Assembly (NCBI GenBank): GCA_021292165.1
Contig: CM037881.1
Span: 4,836,001-4,900,000, forward strand
DNA from: Shinisaurus crocodilurus
Taxonomy: Eukaryota; Chordata; Lepidosauria; Squamata; Shinisauridae
Length of the DNA: 64,000 bases
Reading direction: 5' to 3'
Shown here: positions 43,660-54,333 of the stretch, one piece after another
Numbering within the stretch: the stretch's first letter is position 1
How the letters are laid out: each line of letters starts with the position of its first letter
Translations under genes and position numbers: made by a program
The notes under the pieces: model-generated
Told to the model about the DNA's origin: nothing
Database searches by the model: none
What the model saw: only the letters and a program-made list of their open reading frames with translations

Positions 43660-44237
43660 AGCACAGCCGTTCCCAAACCGGTTGCCCTCCAAATGTGTTC
43701 GATTGCAACTCTCTTCATTTCTTGCCAGCAGGGCCATGGGCTATCACAGTGGTACAGTCAAGGGAACATCCATACCTGGAGGAATTGTCTTTCAGTGCAA
43801 CTTTTACAGATCCTGGAGCCCTCCCAAGGACTGGATTCAGCAAAGCTATCGCTACCTCGGCTTTCAAATTCAACGGGGGGGGGGGGGGATGAAAGAACAA
43901 ACGTTGTGGTTCAACATTACCTGTTGCTAAGCAATTTGTCTCGGCACACAGCAAACCAGACATTCTCAACCCCGCGGTGCCTTTCCAACTTTGGAGCCTT
44001 GGGCGCAGACCCAAAGCAGCCCAATCGATGCATGCGAATTTAGGTTTAGGCCTAAGCTGCATCCATGGACAAATATCCTCTCGTGGCATTATGGGGCCTG
44101 CCGCTGCGTCCAAAATGTTCCCCCATCACTTCAAACCAGCCAATGTTACATGACGTGGGTCATTTCTTGTGTGTCCAGCTGCTGGTAACGGCACAGGAAC
44201 AGAGCCCCAAAGGGGGGAGGGTAAATACATCTGCCTT
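43660..44237. other. TRPC4 upstream intron
   Basis: An old palindromic hAT fragment may lie at 43664-43745 (CCGTTCCCAAACCGGTTGCC). Otherwise nothing recognised. Confidence 0.4.
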
Positions 44238-44346
44238 CCCTAGCCAGATGTCTTGATCTACAACTCCCATCATCCCTAACTGTTGGCTATGCTGGCTGGG
44301 GCTGATGGGAGTTGTAGTCCTCAAACCATCTGGAAGGCACCAAGAT
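44238..44346. mobile_element. Older palindromic hAT-like element
   Basis: Inverted repeat of TACAACTCCCATCATCCCTA and GGGCTGATGGGAGTTGTAGT with a GGCTATGCTGGCTG centre. Confidence 0.65.
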
Positions 44347-44385
44347 GGGAAGGACGGCTCTAAATGGAATAGATATCTTCTATGT

Positions 44386-44520
44386 CAGTGTTCTCCAACC
44401 TTGGGCCCCCAGATGTTTTTGGCCTACAACTTCCAGCATGCCCCAGCCAGCTACGCTGGCTGGGGCATGCTGGAAGTTGTAGGCCAAAAACATCTGGGGA
44501 CCCAAGGTTGGAGGACACTG
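44386..44520. mobile_element. Palindromic hAT miniature element, copy 9
   Basis: 135 bp, perfect duplication TTCTATGT at 44378-44385 and 44521-44528. Both arms carry the same change (AACTTCCAGCATG / CATGCTGGAAGTT) relative to the family. Confidence 0.95.
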
Positions 44521-45022
44521 TTCTATGTGGATGCCTGCCCTTTCCTCTACACTCCAGCATGTGATAGTAGCCAGTGGTAGAGAAGCAGCAGAGAAACAAC
44601 GGGCAGTATCCAGTGCCAGCAATATGTCAGCTCTGAACCTGCTGCGCCAGCAGGAATGGCTGCTGGGATAACGGGAGACTAGCACTTGCTAGCGCCGCCT
44701 GACCGCTAGGAGACTGGCCGAAACGAACACTTCTGGAAGCACCGCCTTCCGCGAGCTCCGCCGACTTGCCCCGTTCCAGATGCGGTGGTTCTGGCGAGTT
44801 CCTGGTTGCACTGCCTTGCCCAAGTGGTCGCACTGGATACTGCCGAATGGCTCTCTCTTTTCTCCAGCCCTACCGGATGCTCCCTGCTTCAAAGCCACAG
44901 ACATGCATATGGGTAGGGACATAGGAAGCTGCCTTACACTGAGCCAGATCCTGGGTCCAACTAGTCCAGTACCATGAATACTGACTAGCAGCAGCTCTTC
45001 AGAGTTTCAGGCAGGATTCTTT

Positions 45023-45461
45023 TTTCCCCCCTGCCTTTTTAAAAATTTTATTTAACTTTATTTCAAACATTATATAAAACAATTTTTTTCAAAAAACGTA
45101 CATATAACTACTATGGTGCACCCATCACCACAGGACCAATACATAATTTCTATCATAAGCCATTATTATTCAATATTCCAAAAATACATCCTATCTTGAC
45201 ATTTATTTTTATTTTATTTATTTATTATATTTATACCCCGCCTTTTTTCCTGCAAGGAACCCAAGGCAGATTACATAATCCTCCTCCTCCTCCTCTCCAT
45301 TTCATTCTCACAACAACCCTGTGAGGTAGGTTAGACTGAGAGTCAGTGACTGGCCCAAAGCCACCCAGTGAGTTTCATGGCCAAGCAGGGCATGGCTTAC
45401 TCTCCCCTTTCCCTTTACTAAAACATAGTCTAGGAATAGTCCCCAAATATCCTTGAAGTTA
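45023..45461 (-). mobile_element. L1-like insertion with nested Sauria SINE
   Basis: The inserted sequence has a poly-T start (a poly-A tail on the minus strand), AT-rich sequence resembling the 3' end of the fragment at 5645, and a Sauria SINE at 45202-45390. Confidence 0.65.
45202..45390 (-). mobile_element. Sauria-type SINE, 5' truncated
   Basis: TTATATTTATACCCCGCC tail and CACAGGGTTGTTGTGAGAAT body on the minus strand; the tRNA-derived head is missing. Confidence 0.9.
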
Positions 45462-45565
45462 TTTCAGGCAGGATTCTTTCCTAGCCCTACCTGGAGATGC
45501 TGCCAGAGGTTGGACCTTCTGGGTGCCAAGCCTGTGCTATACCCCTGAGCTATGGTCCCTCCCCA

Positions 45566-46179
45566 AGTCATCAGTAGGACCTACTGTGAAGAAAACAATC
45601 TTATTCCCAAGCAGCATGTGAAAAGGACGGAGCGATGAAGGCTCAATCCCTCACAGCCGCGGAAGAGCGGCCCAAATTGAAACACTGATATGTTCACACA
45701 TTTTCATTATCAAGGTCAGCCCTGCAAAGAAAATCCAGATATTGCTTCCTTCTAATGAAAGATGAGATTCACTTTTCTTCGTGAGAAACACACAACACTT
45801 CTTGGTTCTGCCTGCATTTGCTTCCATTGTAGACTCGGCAATTGCCTCTATTTTCCTCCCTTAATTCCTCTTTGCAGGTGAAAAAAGAGAACTTTCTTTG
45901 TAATTATAGTGTAAGAGAAAGTATTGTTACTCATATTTGTTGTGGAGAAAATCGAAAGTCCATTTTGTTGTTTGCTATTGTGTTTTTTTCTTCCTCTTAA
46001 TAAAATAAAATTCCAAAAAAAATCCCTCTTTGCAGTGAAAGTCTGGACAAAAATGGAAAAAGGAAAAAATTAAAAATACAGGTTTCAGTGCAATTTAGTA
46101 ACAAATACGGTATACTCAATGACACATAGCACTGCCTACATAAGAAAATATTGCTTTAAAAGGACTCCTCTATATCTAA
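45566..46179. other. TRPC4 upstream intron
   Basis: Nothing recognised. Confidence 0.5.
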
Positions 46180-46488
46180 TCTATATACAGTATATAAAAG
46201 AAGAATTCCTGACTGACTGACTGACTGACTGATCAACACCCAGCTCAAACCGTTTAACGTAGGAACGTGAAATTTGGAAGGAACATTGTTTTTATGACGT
46301 AGGCACCCACTAAGGAAGGATTTTTTGAAATTCCATCCCTAAGGGGGTGAAAAAGGGGGGAGAATTTTTTAATGACTGCCTGCCTGACTGCTGTGTGCCG
46401 GGCGTCCATCCAGAACATTAAAAATATGTTATTATTAGTCTGTTTACAATTTATTTGTATATATAAAAGAAGAAGTCCTGACTGACTG

Positions 46489-46996
46489 GGATAATTGGAC
46501 CAGTCATGTTGTTTGAATGCCTGACTGCCGTCTCCCAAAGCAGTTACTTTATTCCCAACTCAAGGATGGAAAGCGGAATATCGGTGGTCAATATAAGAGG
46601 TTTAAAGATGTTCATAAGGCTAATCTAAAAAAATGCAATATAAACATCGAAAACTGGGAAGCTCTGGCCCATGAATGATCTAAATGGAGGTTGGCCTTTC
46701 ACAAAGGTTCCATGGACTTTGAAGAAGCCCGAGTGCAAGGTGAAAGGGAGAAACGTGCTAAGTGAAAAGCACGTCAAATGAATCCTTTACAGGACCATCT
46801 TCCATCTGGTAACCTGTGTCCTCGCTGTGGGAAGCTGTGTGGATCTAGAATTGGCCTCCACAGTCACTTACGGACCCATCGCTAGAATCTACACAATTTT
46901 CTTTAGAATTTCCTCCTTTTAAAATCTCCTTTTTTGTAAATTTTTATCCTGGAAGACAATCTTATTCGGTCACGAGTGATCGCCTGATGATGATTG
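46489..46996 (+). mobile_element. LINE 3' end with zinc finger, copy C, inside the Helitron
   Basis: Begins GGGATAATTGGACCAGTCAT (WDNWTSHVVRMPDC in translation) and ends at CGGTCACGAGTGATCGCCTG. One stop interrupts the basic stretch (AKxKAR) near 46763. Confidence 0.88.
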
Positions 46997-47184
46997 TTTA
47001 TTGTGGTGTCTACACTGGGTAGACATTGTGTACCTTTCTCACTGCCCCCGAATAGAATTTATTAACTCCCTATCTCTTTCTCTCTCTGCTTCAAGCTTTC
47101 TCATTTTCATCTCTCTCTCTTTCCTCCGTTTCTGCCTCAAGCTCCATTTTCCTAAATTCTAATTTGTTTTCTGGTTCTGGCCAG

Positions 47185-47463
47185 GGGGAGTCGGTGTTCA
47201 TACCACAAATACCTCTTATACCTTCAGAATATCCGTTTGAATCCAAAAGACTTCAGTTCCCCCTAGAGGTTTGTTTCACCATGACCATCAACAAGTCGCA
47301 GGGGCAGACTTTGCAGGTAGCGGGGATTGACCTAAAGGAAGACTGCTTCTCACATGGGCAGTTTTACGTGGCCTGTTCCAGAGTGAGCTCACCTAACTCT
47401 CTGGTCATCCTAGCACCTGAAGGGAGAACCACTAATGTAGTTTACAAAGAAGTACTGAAATAG
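47185..47463 (+). pseudogene. Helitron helicase carboxy-terminal fragment
   Basis: About 90 codons. FESKRLQFPLEVCFTMTINK SQGQTLQ is the late Pif1-type helicase motif, where the conserved KSQGQT is intact, and GQFYVACSRVSSPNSLVIL is motif VI with the catalytic arginine region. The frame ends at a natural TAG before the 3'UTR. Helitron helicases drive rolling-circle transposition. The Rep domain and the earlier helicase motifs are missing, so this copy cannot move itself. Confidence 0.92.
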
Positions 47464-47994
47464 GTTTTTTTTTTTTGTAGGTTGCAGATGCCAAATAAGT
47501 AATTTTTAAATTTTTGGTCTGTCTCATTGTCTTTTTCTAATAACACCACAAAAAAAAAAAACATAGACACATATGAATGGAACAACTATCTTTGTTTTGT
47601 GTCCAATACGCCCCGACTAACGTCTGCAATAAACATTGCTTATTACATTAAAACATCAACCTGTAAATTATATTTCGTACAGTTTGGACAAAAAACTCAT
47701 GTTTCTTTTAAAAACAATTGTACCAAATCCTAAAATCCATGTGAGCAAAGCCGCGGGCAACAGCTAGTATATTCTACAAACATATCCTTTTTTTTTTTTT
47801 TTCATGGGGTGCACATTCCTTCTTTAACTCAAAGTTACCTAGAACTAGCACCTACCAGGCCTGGGGGAATATCTAGCCAAAGCCTTTGCATGCTTGTGAT
47901 GCTTAACTTTGACCTGGATTTGAATCCATACAGCATAGGGAAACCTGCACATAGGATATGGTTCAGATCTGAAAGTTCAGTTCCTTTAGAGCAG

Positions 47995-48108
47995 GGCTGG
48001 GTAACTTGTAGCCCTCTAGATGTTTTGGATGAAAACTCCCAGGATTCCTGACCACTGGCTGGGGTCGGTGGGAGACAAAGTCCAAAACCTCTGGAGGAGG
48101 AGGAGAAA
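47995..48108. mobile_element. Older palindromic hAT-like element
   Basis: CAGGGCTGGGTAACTTGTAG at the left; GGCTGGGGTCGGTGGGA and CTCCCAGGATTCC show a worn palindrome. Confidence 0.55.
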
Positions 48109-48459
48109 TACTCAGTTGCCCAAGGACGCCGAGTGGTGGGCCTATCACCAAGCGAGGATCTGAACCCAGATCTGCAGATGTGGCCAGGAAATATTAGGGG
48201 ACTCTGGACTTCCAGGTCCGCACTCCGGGCTGTTGTAACTGCTCCTATTTCTCACAGCAGCATCAGTTGTTGTCGAGGCTGAGATAGCTGGGGTGGTGTG
48301 GTGTCAGGATCTGCTCCGCCAGCGCAGCGCCACAGCTCTATCTAGTGGCCGCTGCCTGGACAGCAGCCCAGCCTCCTGCTGGCTTCGCAGGATCCTGCCC
48401 CAGGCCTCCAGCTGTCCCAGGTCTGCTCATGCAGCCCAGCTGGGAGCTGCTGGGAGCCC

Positions 48460-48467
48460 TATATAAA
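48460..48467 (+). promoter_or_regulatory. TATA box of the solo LTR
   Basis: TATATAAA within CCCTATATAAAGACGG, about 160 bases into the LTR. Transcription would begin near 48490. Confidence 0.55.
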
Positions 48468-48530
48468 GACGGCCTCTGCACTGCAGTCTTTGCCACAGCA
48501 ACATGGTCTTTTGTGCTAGCTGCAGCCTGG

Positions 48531-48561
<31 letters not shown>

Positions 48562-48663
48562 ACATCCAGCCTTGCCTCGTGCTTGTCCCTGACCAATGTT
48601 TCTGCCTCTGGCCCTGCTCAGCCTGGTATGTCTTGGTTCTTGTTCCTGCCTCTTCCTGACCCC

Positions 48664-48813
48664 TGCTGGACCCTGTGCCTGTTGCCTGGACTTGCCTTCT
48701 GCCTCTGGCCACTGCCTGGACTCTGTTGCTCTAACCCATGCTGGACCTTCTGCCTGTTGCTTGGACTTGCCTTCTGCCTCTGGTCCCTGCTTGGACTCTG
48801 TTGCCCTGAACCT
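48664..48813 (+). repeat. Two 75-bp tandem units inside the LTR
   Basis: CTGGACC...GCCTGTTGCCTGGACTTGCC and its second copy from about 48739, about 90 percent identical. A CTGC array is at 48536-48561. Confidence 0.8.
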
Positions 48814-49020
48814 GTGCAGAACCTTGGGCCTACCATCTTTCTCTGCCTCCATCTTTCCTGGCCCTGGCGTTCCAGGCCTGAACCCTTGCTGCCCACAACC
48901 TGGACCCTGACAGGTGGATTGTGTGATCAATATAGTGTCCTGCAGTCCTGAGCTGTGCAATGGAGTCATGGGGGGGGGCACATAGTTATTTGCCTTGAGT
49001 AGCTAAAGCCAGATGTGATC

Positions 49021-49998
49021 ATCATCATCAGGCGATCACTCGTGACCGAGTAAGATTGTCTTCCGGGATAAAAGGAGGAAATTCTAAAGAAGATTGTGTA
49101 GACTCTAGCGATGGGTCCGTAAGTGACTGTGGAGGCCAATTCTAGATCCACACAGCTTCCCACAGTGAGGACACAGGTTACCAGATGGAAGATGGTCCTG
49201 TAAAGGATTCATTTGACGTGCTTTTCGCTTAGCACGTTTCTCCCTTTCACCTTGCACTCGGGCTTCTTCAAAGTCCATGGAACCTTTGTGAAAGGCCGAC
49301 CTCCAGTTAGATCGTTCATGGGCCAGAGCTTCCCAGTTTTCGATGTTTATCAAATGTCTTTTTCGACCGCTAAAATGGTGACCCCACTGGACGCGGTAAT
49401 CCAGTCAGGGGAGAAAGAGGTAGACTATGTTTAGGGCACCTTTTCTAGCCCCCTCCCCATACGGGGTGAGCAGAGTGGATCCTAAATAGGGCTGCTCAGT
49501 CATGGATACAGCTGCCGAGCTGCTCGACTACCTCGTTCCTTGAACAGGGCGACTGAGTCTGCATCCACCGCCCATGTGCTGGTCCATGACTAGGGGCTTC
49601 CAGATTCACAGTCCTGCCCCCGTCGCCATTCGCCAGTCGCCATGGGACTTTTTTTATGTTTGTTTGGTTGGGTTGGGTTGGGTTGGATGGGTTGGGTTGG
49701 AAGACGCCTGTGCGTGAAACTGTTTTATGTGGGGAGATCGGTGCACAACGAATCACCACACAAACCTGGCAGAGTACGGCAGAGATCCAATGGCACGGTT
49801 ACCCTGACGATTGGAAAACCATTCTCTGCTGCAGCCTTCATCCGCCTTCACAGCCGTTGTAATTTAGGTTTAATTATCTTCCGCCTGTTCTGCCACTGAG
49901 GACTTTATGTTTTGGATCGTTCTTTGTCTGGTTCCTCTCTCCGGACCTTACCGCCATGGGTGACCCTACTGGGAGTACATAGCTCCCGACGGGTCGGG
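49021..49998 (-). mobile_element. Internally deleted zinc-finger LINE, copy E3 (longest)
   Basis: On the minus strand: 5'UTR and AACCC array (49998 to about 49660), further 5' sequence to about 49350, a jump, then the ORF2 carboxy end with finger (49349-49105) and 3'UTR to 49021. It links the 5' sequences at 21928 and 43284 to the same LINE family. Confidence 0.85.
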
Positions 49999-50613
49999 GT
50001 GTGTGTGCGCCTGCCTGTGCTTCCCAGTCAAAAACCTGAGTACTTGTATACGTTAATTTTAGAAATGAAGCCCTGGAAAGTGGAGATCATCAAGAGCCTT
50101 CTATCCATACATTAACAATGAACATAAAACATGCCCGCCTTGCTTATCTCCCTCGCACACACACTTGCTTCATGAGCGAATGCAAGGAGAAAGGAAGCAA
50201 GCACACACACGGCCCACGGGATCCTCTCCAAAGAAACCCCAGGCATCAAGCAGTGAAATTCCAATGAGCCCTTGTCGACGTAGCTGTTGTAAGAACACAC
50301 AGATAGATGGGATGCAGGTATTAAAATCCAAGAGTTTATTCTACAAACAGCATCCCCAAAAAAGATGGAAGGAGGGAGCAGAGGCAGAAGAATGCAGGCA
50401 ATTAGAGAAACTAAGGTGCATCGTCATGCATGGAACCGAGTCAGAGTCTCCAGTTCCAGGCTTTGGTTTTAATTAATAACAGTCTTGCTACATCTGGTAA
50501 GCAATTCCAAGATTCAAACACTAAATTGTGTTCTCCCCCTTTGAATTTTAGATATCCATCAACTATGTCATATATTCGCTGTTGTAAAATGTTTCCGAGG
50601 CCCTTTGAAAATA
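49999..50613. other. TRPC4 upstream intron
   Basis: Nothing recognised. Confidence 0.5.
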
Positions 50614-50875
50614 CAGTAATACCTTGGATTGCAAGTTACTTGGTCTGAGAGCGTTTTGCAAGGCAAGCAAAAAAATTTGAAAAAAATTGGCTTGATAAAC
50701 AAGCAAGGTCTTGCAAGACAAGTAGTGTAGGGATGTAACCGCTTGCCTCGAGTGGGCGTAGCGGGCTGAAATCGGCCCCGCTCACGCCCGCCAGAGACTC
50801 GCTGTGATATAAGAGTGTTTTGGATTACAAGCACGGTTCCGGAATGAATTATGCTTGCAATCCAAGGTATTAATG
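50614..50875 (+). mobile_element. Tigger-like miniature element, copy 3
   Basis: TA on both flanks; ends CAGTAATACCTTGG and CCAAGGTATTAATG. Its centre differs from the other copies near 50730-50800 (G+C-rich). Confidence 0.8.
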
Positions 50876-50879
50876 TAAA

Positions 50880-51394
50880 TCTAAACTTTCTGACACAAAT
50901 ATTTTCTCACTCGTACCTGTTTGAAATAACAGCAACAACAATTACACTAAGGTGAACCTCGTTTCTTACAAATTCATTGCAGGAAGTTTCTGTTATAGAC
51001 ACTTGCTGTTGATTATCTTCAGTAGAAAAACTCGTTAATATACTAGCAGTCAGCCCAAATGAGGAACGGTTTCTCCACGTGAGTTATCCTGCCCACTCCT
51101 GAATGGAAAAACTACTGGACCGGGCCAAAAGAGGTCCATCTAGTCCAGTGTTCTCCCCAAATGAGCCATAATCATCAGATTCCCAGCTTTCATTAAACAT
51201 AAAAAAGCAAATCTTGAATCCAATATATGGAGTAAAATGTGCAGACACTCTTGTACCCAATAATTTTGTGAGAAACTAGCCTGTTCTTGCCTTACAGTGT
51301 TTTTAACCAATTAATGAAGTCATAGCAATGATTGATACACCCATTGTCTGAAGAAGGAACTTGCTGGTTTGTTTTTTAAGCCATTTAAGCCCGA
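50880..51394. other. TRPC4 upstream intron
   Basis: Nothing recognised with confidence. Confidence 0.5.
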
Positions 51395-51528
51395 CAAGAC
51401 CAAGGTACTTCTGGTGTGAGGTAAGGGGAGGTTGACCTGGTGCTGAATGGAGTACATTTGCCCCTGAAGGACCAGGTCCGCAGCTTGGGGGTCATTCTAG
51501 ACTCCCAGCTGTCCATGGAGGCTCAGCT

Positions 51529-51999
51529 GTGAGCCGGGCGGCACTGTATCAACTCCATCTGATACGCCAGCTGCGCCCCTACCTTCCTAATCATCTGCTC
51601 CCATCAGTGGTTCATGCCCTGGTCTCCTCTCGCCTAGACTACTGTAATGCGCTCTACGTGGGGTTACCCTGGAAGACGGTTCAGAAGCTACAGCTGGTAC
51701 AGAACGCGGTGGCTCGCCTGGTTAAAGGCAGCCGCCGGCACGATCACATCATTTCAGTGCTCAAGGAGCTGCACTGGCTACCAGTTGCTTGCCGAGCTGA
51801 ATTCAAGGTGTTGGTTTTGACCTTTAAAACCCTATATGGCTCCGGTCCAGTTTATCTCAAGAAGAGTCTCCAGCAACATCAAGTAGGCCGCTCAACAAGA
51901 TCTGCCACAGACGGCCTTCTCCTTGTCCCATCAGCCAGAGCAGCCAGGCTGGTGGGGACTAGGAAGAGGGCCTTCTCTGTGGCAGCCCCCAAGTTATAG
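51529..51999 (+). pseudogene. L2 ORF2 carboxy-terminal fragment
   Basis: 156 open codons: SSRLDYCNALYVGLPWKTVQ, LQLVQNAVARLVKGSRRHDH, LHWLPVACRAEFKVLVLTFK and GTRKRAFSVAAPKL, the series of blocks that follows the reverse transcriptase in L2. An in-frame stop (near 51531) cuts the upstream frame and the normal end is changed (KL then stop in place of the usual KLWNSLP). 5' truncated, not functional. Confidence 0.9.
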
Positions 52000-52118
52000 A
52001 ACTCCCTCCCTAGTGACCTTCACCATGGCCCCTCCGTGATGAGCTTCCACCGTGCATTAAAAACATGGTATTTCAGGCGGGAATATGGGGTGGGTTAGGA
52101 TTTTTTTAAAAATATTCT

Positions 52119-52387
52119 AATTTATTTATTTATTATATTTATTATATTTATTATATTTATACCCCGCCTTTTTTTCCCTGCAAGGAACCCAAGGCAGCTT
52201 ACATAATCCTCCTCCTCCTCCTCTTCTCCATTTTATCCTCACAACAACCCTGTGAGGTAGGTTAGGCTGAGAGTCAGGGAGGGACTGGCCCAAAGTCACC
52301 CAGTGAGTTTCATGGCCGAGCGGGGACTAGAACCTGGATCTCCCGAGTCCCAGTCCAACACTCTCACCACTACGCCACACTGGCTCC
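52119..52387 (-). mobile_element. Sauria-type SINE, nearly full, nested in L2
   Basis: Head with CTACGCCACACTGGCTCC, B box and body, tail TATAAATATAATAAATATAA on the minus strand. Confidence 0.93.
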
Positions 52388-52500
52388 ACACTAGACTGTT
52401 TTAATTGTGTATGTTTGTTTTATTATTGTATTGTTTGAATTGTACATCGCCCAGGGTGGCCGGCCAGATGGGCGATTCACAAATGTAATCAATCAATTAA

Positions 52501-53030
52501 TTAATTGGGGGTCTTCCCTGATGGAGACATGATTGCTTGGAGTAAGCCTCATTGACCTCAGTAGGATTTACTTTTGAGTAGGCATGCATGGGATTGCACT
52601 CTATTTTGTGTATGCTTTGGACACTAAATCATAGCCCAAAGCTAAGCAAATATCCCTAAAGGAGGATTTTTTTTAACTTCCAGGGAACTGTGGGCAAGAC
52701 CACAGAAGCTCTGCAGCTGTGGTGGGAGGAAGAGAAAGTATGAAAGCCCTGCCCTTATCTCATCACTGCCTAAGAAGCTCCTCAACCCAGGCATCCCAGA
52801 GCATAGGTAAAGGCATTTTACATACTGACTGACCCCCCTCCCCCTCTGTTTTCTGGATTTTATAGCTGTGGTGAGATCAGAAGCATTCTGCCCACAGGCC
52901 TCATGTTATGCGCAAAGCATGCTTGAGTTAGCTGCAGCTATGAAGGATTTCTGAGCAGTCCTTACTGTGTTTTAGGAATAAATGTAAGTTTAGTGTTTTA
53001 ACTACCGTAGTAGGGAACCAGCAGTAAAAA
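52501..53030. other. TRPC4 upstream intron
   Basis: A short piece at 52540-52600 resembles the common reptile repeat with CTCAGTAGGATTTACTTTTG; otherwise nothing. Confidence 0.45.
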
Positions 53031-53032
53031 GT

Positions 53033-53152
53033 TGGGCCCTCCAGATGTGTTAGACTACAACTTCCATGACTTCCAGCATCCCCAGCCAGCATGACCATTA
53101 ACTGGGGGTGATGGGAGTTGTAGTCCAACACATCTGGAGGGCACCAGGTTGG
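53033..53152. mobile_element. Older palindromic hAT-like element
   Basis: CCTCCAGATGTGTTAGACTA pairs with TAGTCCAACACATCTGGAGG. Confidence 0.75.
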
Positions 53153-53680
53153 GGTTTTAAGGGGTATTCAAGGATCAAAATGATTAATGCTCTGTTTATT
53201 TTTCATTGTAGTTTAAATATTTGGAGCAAATAAAGGAACGTTTTCCCTTGGAAAATATATGATGTATCAAAATGTGTTGGAAATAAAGATCAATCTATGC
53301 TGCTCTTTTCTTCTTGTGCTGCATATTTCTTATGGCTGTTGTCAGTTGCTCCTTGTTACGTACTTTGGGGGCTGTATGCTTGTTTTTGTCTGAATTGTGA
53401 TGATCATCCAAGACTTGGACATAAAATTAATGAAATTTTAAAGCAATATGATATGGTGCAATCAACTTTACAAGTAAATTTGGAACTCCTTAAAAAAAAA
53501 AAAAAAACACCAACCCAATTTTGTTTCAAGCATTCTCCTCTGATGTTTGTAATTGCTGGCACAATTATGAAGCAAACTGAGCGGGGTTTGCCCATCACTA
53601 TTACACAGCAACTGCTTGACCCTTGCTATAAATCTTGTCCTTTCTCTCCCCACAAAAACTTGAAATGTAGCATCTCAGGA

Positions 53681-53817
53681 TGGAGGCATTCAAGGTGCGG
53701 CTGGACAGCCATCTGTCAGGGATGCTTTGACCTGGATTCCTGCAGTGAGCAGGGGGTTGGACTCGATGGCCTGGTAGTAGGCCCCTTCCAACTCTACTTT
53801 TCTATGATTCTATGATC
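53681..53817 (+). mobile_element. CR1 LINE 3' terminus, heavily truncated
   Basis: Starts GGAGGCATTCAAGGTGCGGC and ends ATTCTATGA; same subfamily as 13262. Confidence 0.9.
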
Positions 53818-54108
53818 TCGGAGGATAGCTTGAGTAAGGGATATTAAACGCCACCAGTTTCATCATTAATAAGACTTCTACAGTCGGGCTCCTGGGTCTG
53901 TTCCTCCCTTAAGCAGGTAACTGGGTCTATATTTTAAAACTTCAACAGTGCAACAGATCACCACTTCGTGCATCCAGGATAATCCAACTCCCAAACCGTA
54001 CTAGTTTCTGCCACTGTTCCATTTGCATGTGTGGTGGTGGGGATTCAGAGGAAACGGTGACGTCAAGGAGGGCAGAGCTGTAGCATCGGCTGATTGCATT
54101 CTTGTGTT

Positions 54109-54190
54109 CCTAGATCAGTGTTCCTAGATCAGTGTTCTTCCACCTTGGAAGTGGAAGAACACCTTGTTGGAACACCTTGTGTTCCTAGAT
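54109..54190 (+). repeat. Reiterated fragments of a hAT terminus and target site
   Basis: The words TTCCTAGATCAGTGTTC occur three times up to the full element at 54191, with a small hairpin CTTCCACCTT/AAGTGGAAG between. Confidence 0.85.
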
Positions 54191-54325
54191 CAGTGTTCTT
54201 CCACCTTGGGTCCCCAGAGGTTTTTGGCCTACAACTCCCAGCATGCCCCAGCCAGCTACGCTGGCTGGGGCATGCTGGGAGTTGTAGGCCAAAAACCTCT
54301 GGGGACCCAAGGTGGGAGAACACTG
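54191..54325. mobile_element. Palindromic hAT miniature element, copy 10
   Basis: 135 bp; perfect duplication TCCTAGAT at 54183-54190 and 54326-54333. Confidence 0.95.
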
Positions 54326-54333
54326 TCCTAGAT

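Larger units (their letters stand above)
44918..45563 (-). mobile_element. tRNA-derived SINE interrupted by an L1-like insertion
   Basis: The SINE halves are 44918-45022 and 45462-45563. The minus-strand head reads GACCATAGCTCAGGGGTATA, tRNA-like. They are separated by an insertion flanked by an 18-base duplication TTTCAGGCAGGATTCTTT (45005-45022 and 45462-45479). Confidence 0.85.
46180..47767 (+). mobile_element. Helitron with helicase remnant
   Basis: The left end is TCTATATACAGTATATAAAA followed by a CTGACTGACTGA array and TCAAACCGTTTAACGTAGGA, typical of a Helitron 5' end. The right end AGCAAAGCCGCGGGCAACAG then CTAG, with a short hairpin just inside, is the classical 3' end. Host A at 46179 and T at 47768 fit insertion between A and T. 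Inside are a nested LINE fragment (46489-46996) and the end of the Helitron helicase. Confidence 0.88.
48302..48912 (+). mobile_element. Solo long terminal repeat
   Basis: Begins TGTCAGGATC and ends CCCTGACA, 611 bases. Flanks TGTGG and GGTGG are a possible 5-bp duplication with one mismatch. A TATA motif lies at 48460-48467. No internal retroelement genes are present, so it is probably the remains of recombination between two LTRs. The superfamily (Ty3/gypsy or endogenous retrovirus) cannot be told. Confidence 0.7.
51395..52500 (+). mobile_element. L2 LINE 3' portion with nested Sauria SINE
   Basis: Reverse transcriptase carboxy end from 51529, then the L2 3'UTR, interrupted by a Sauria SINE at 52119-52387, then the L2 terminus CATCGCCCAGGGTGGCCGG to 52500. 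Confidence 0.92.

Noticed and set aside
48338..48981. Long glutamine/arginine-rich frames on the minus strand and cysteine-rich frames on the plus strand
   Set aside because: They are produced by CTGC and CTGGAC-type repeats inside the solo LTR.
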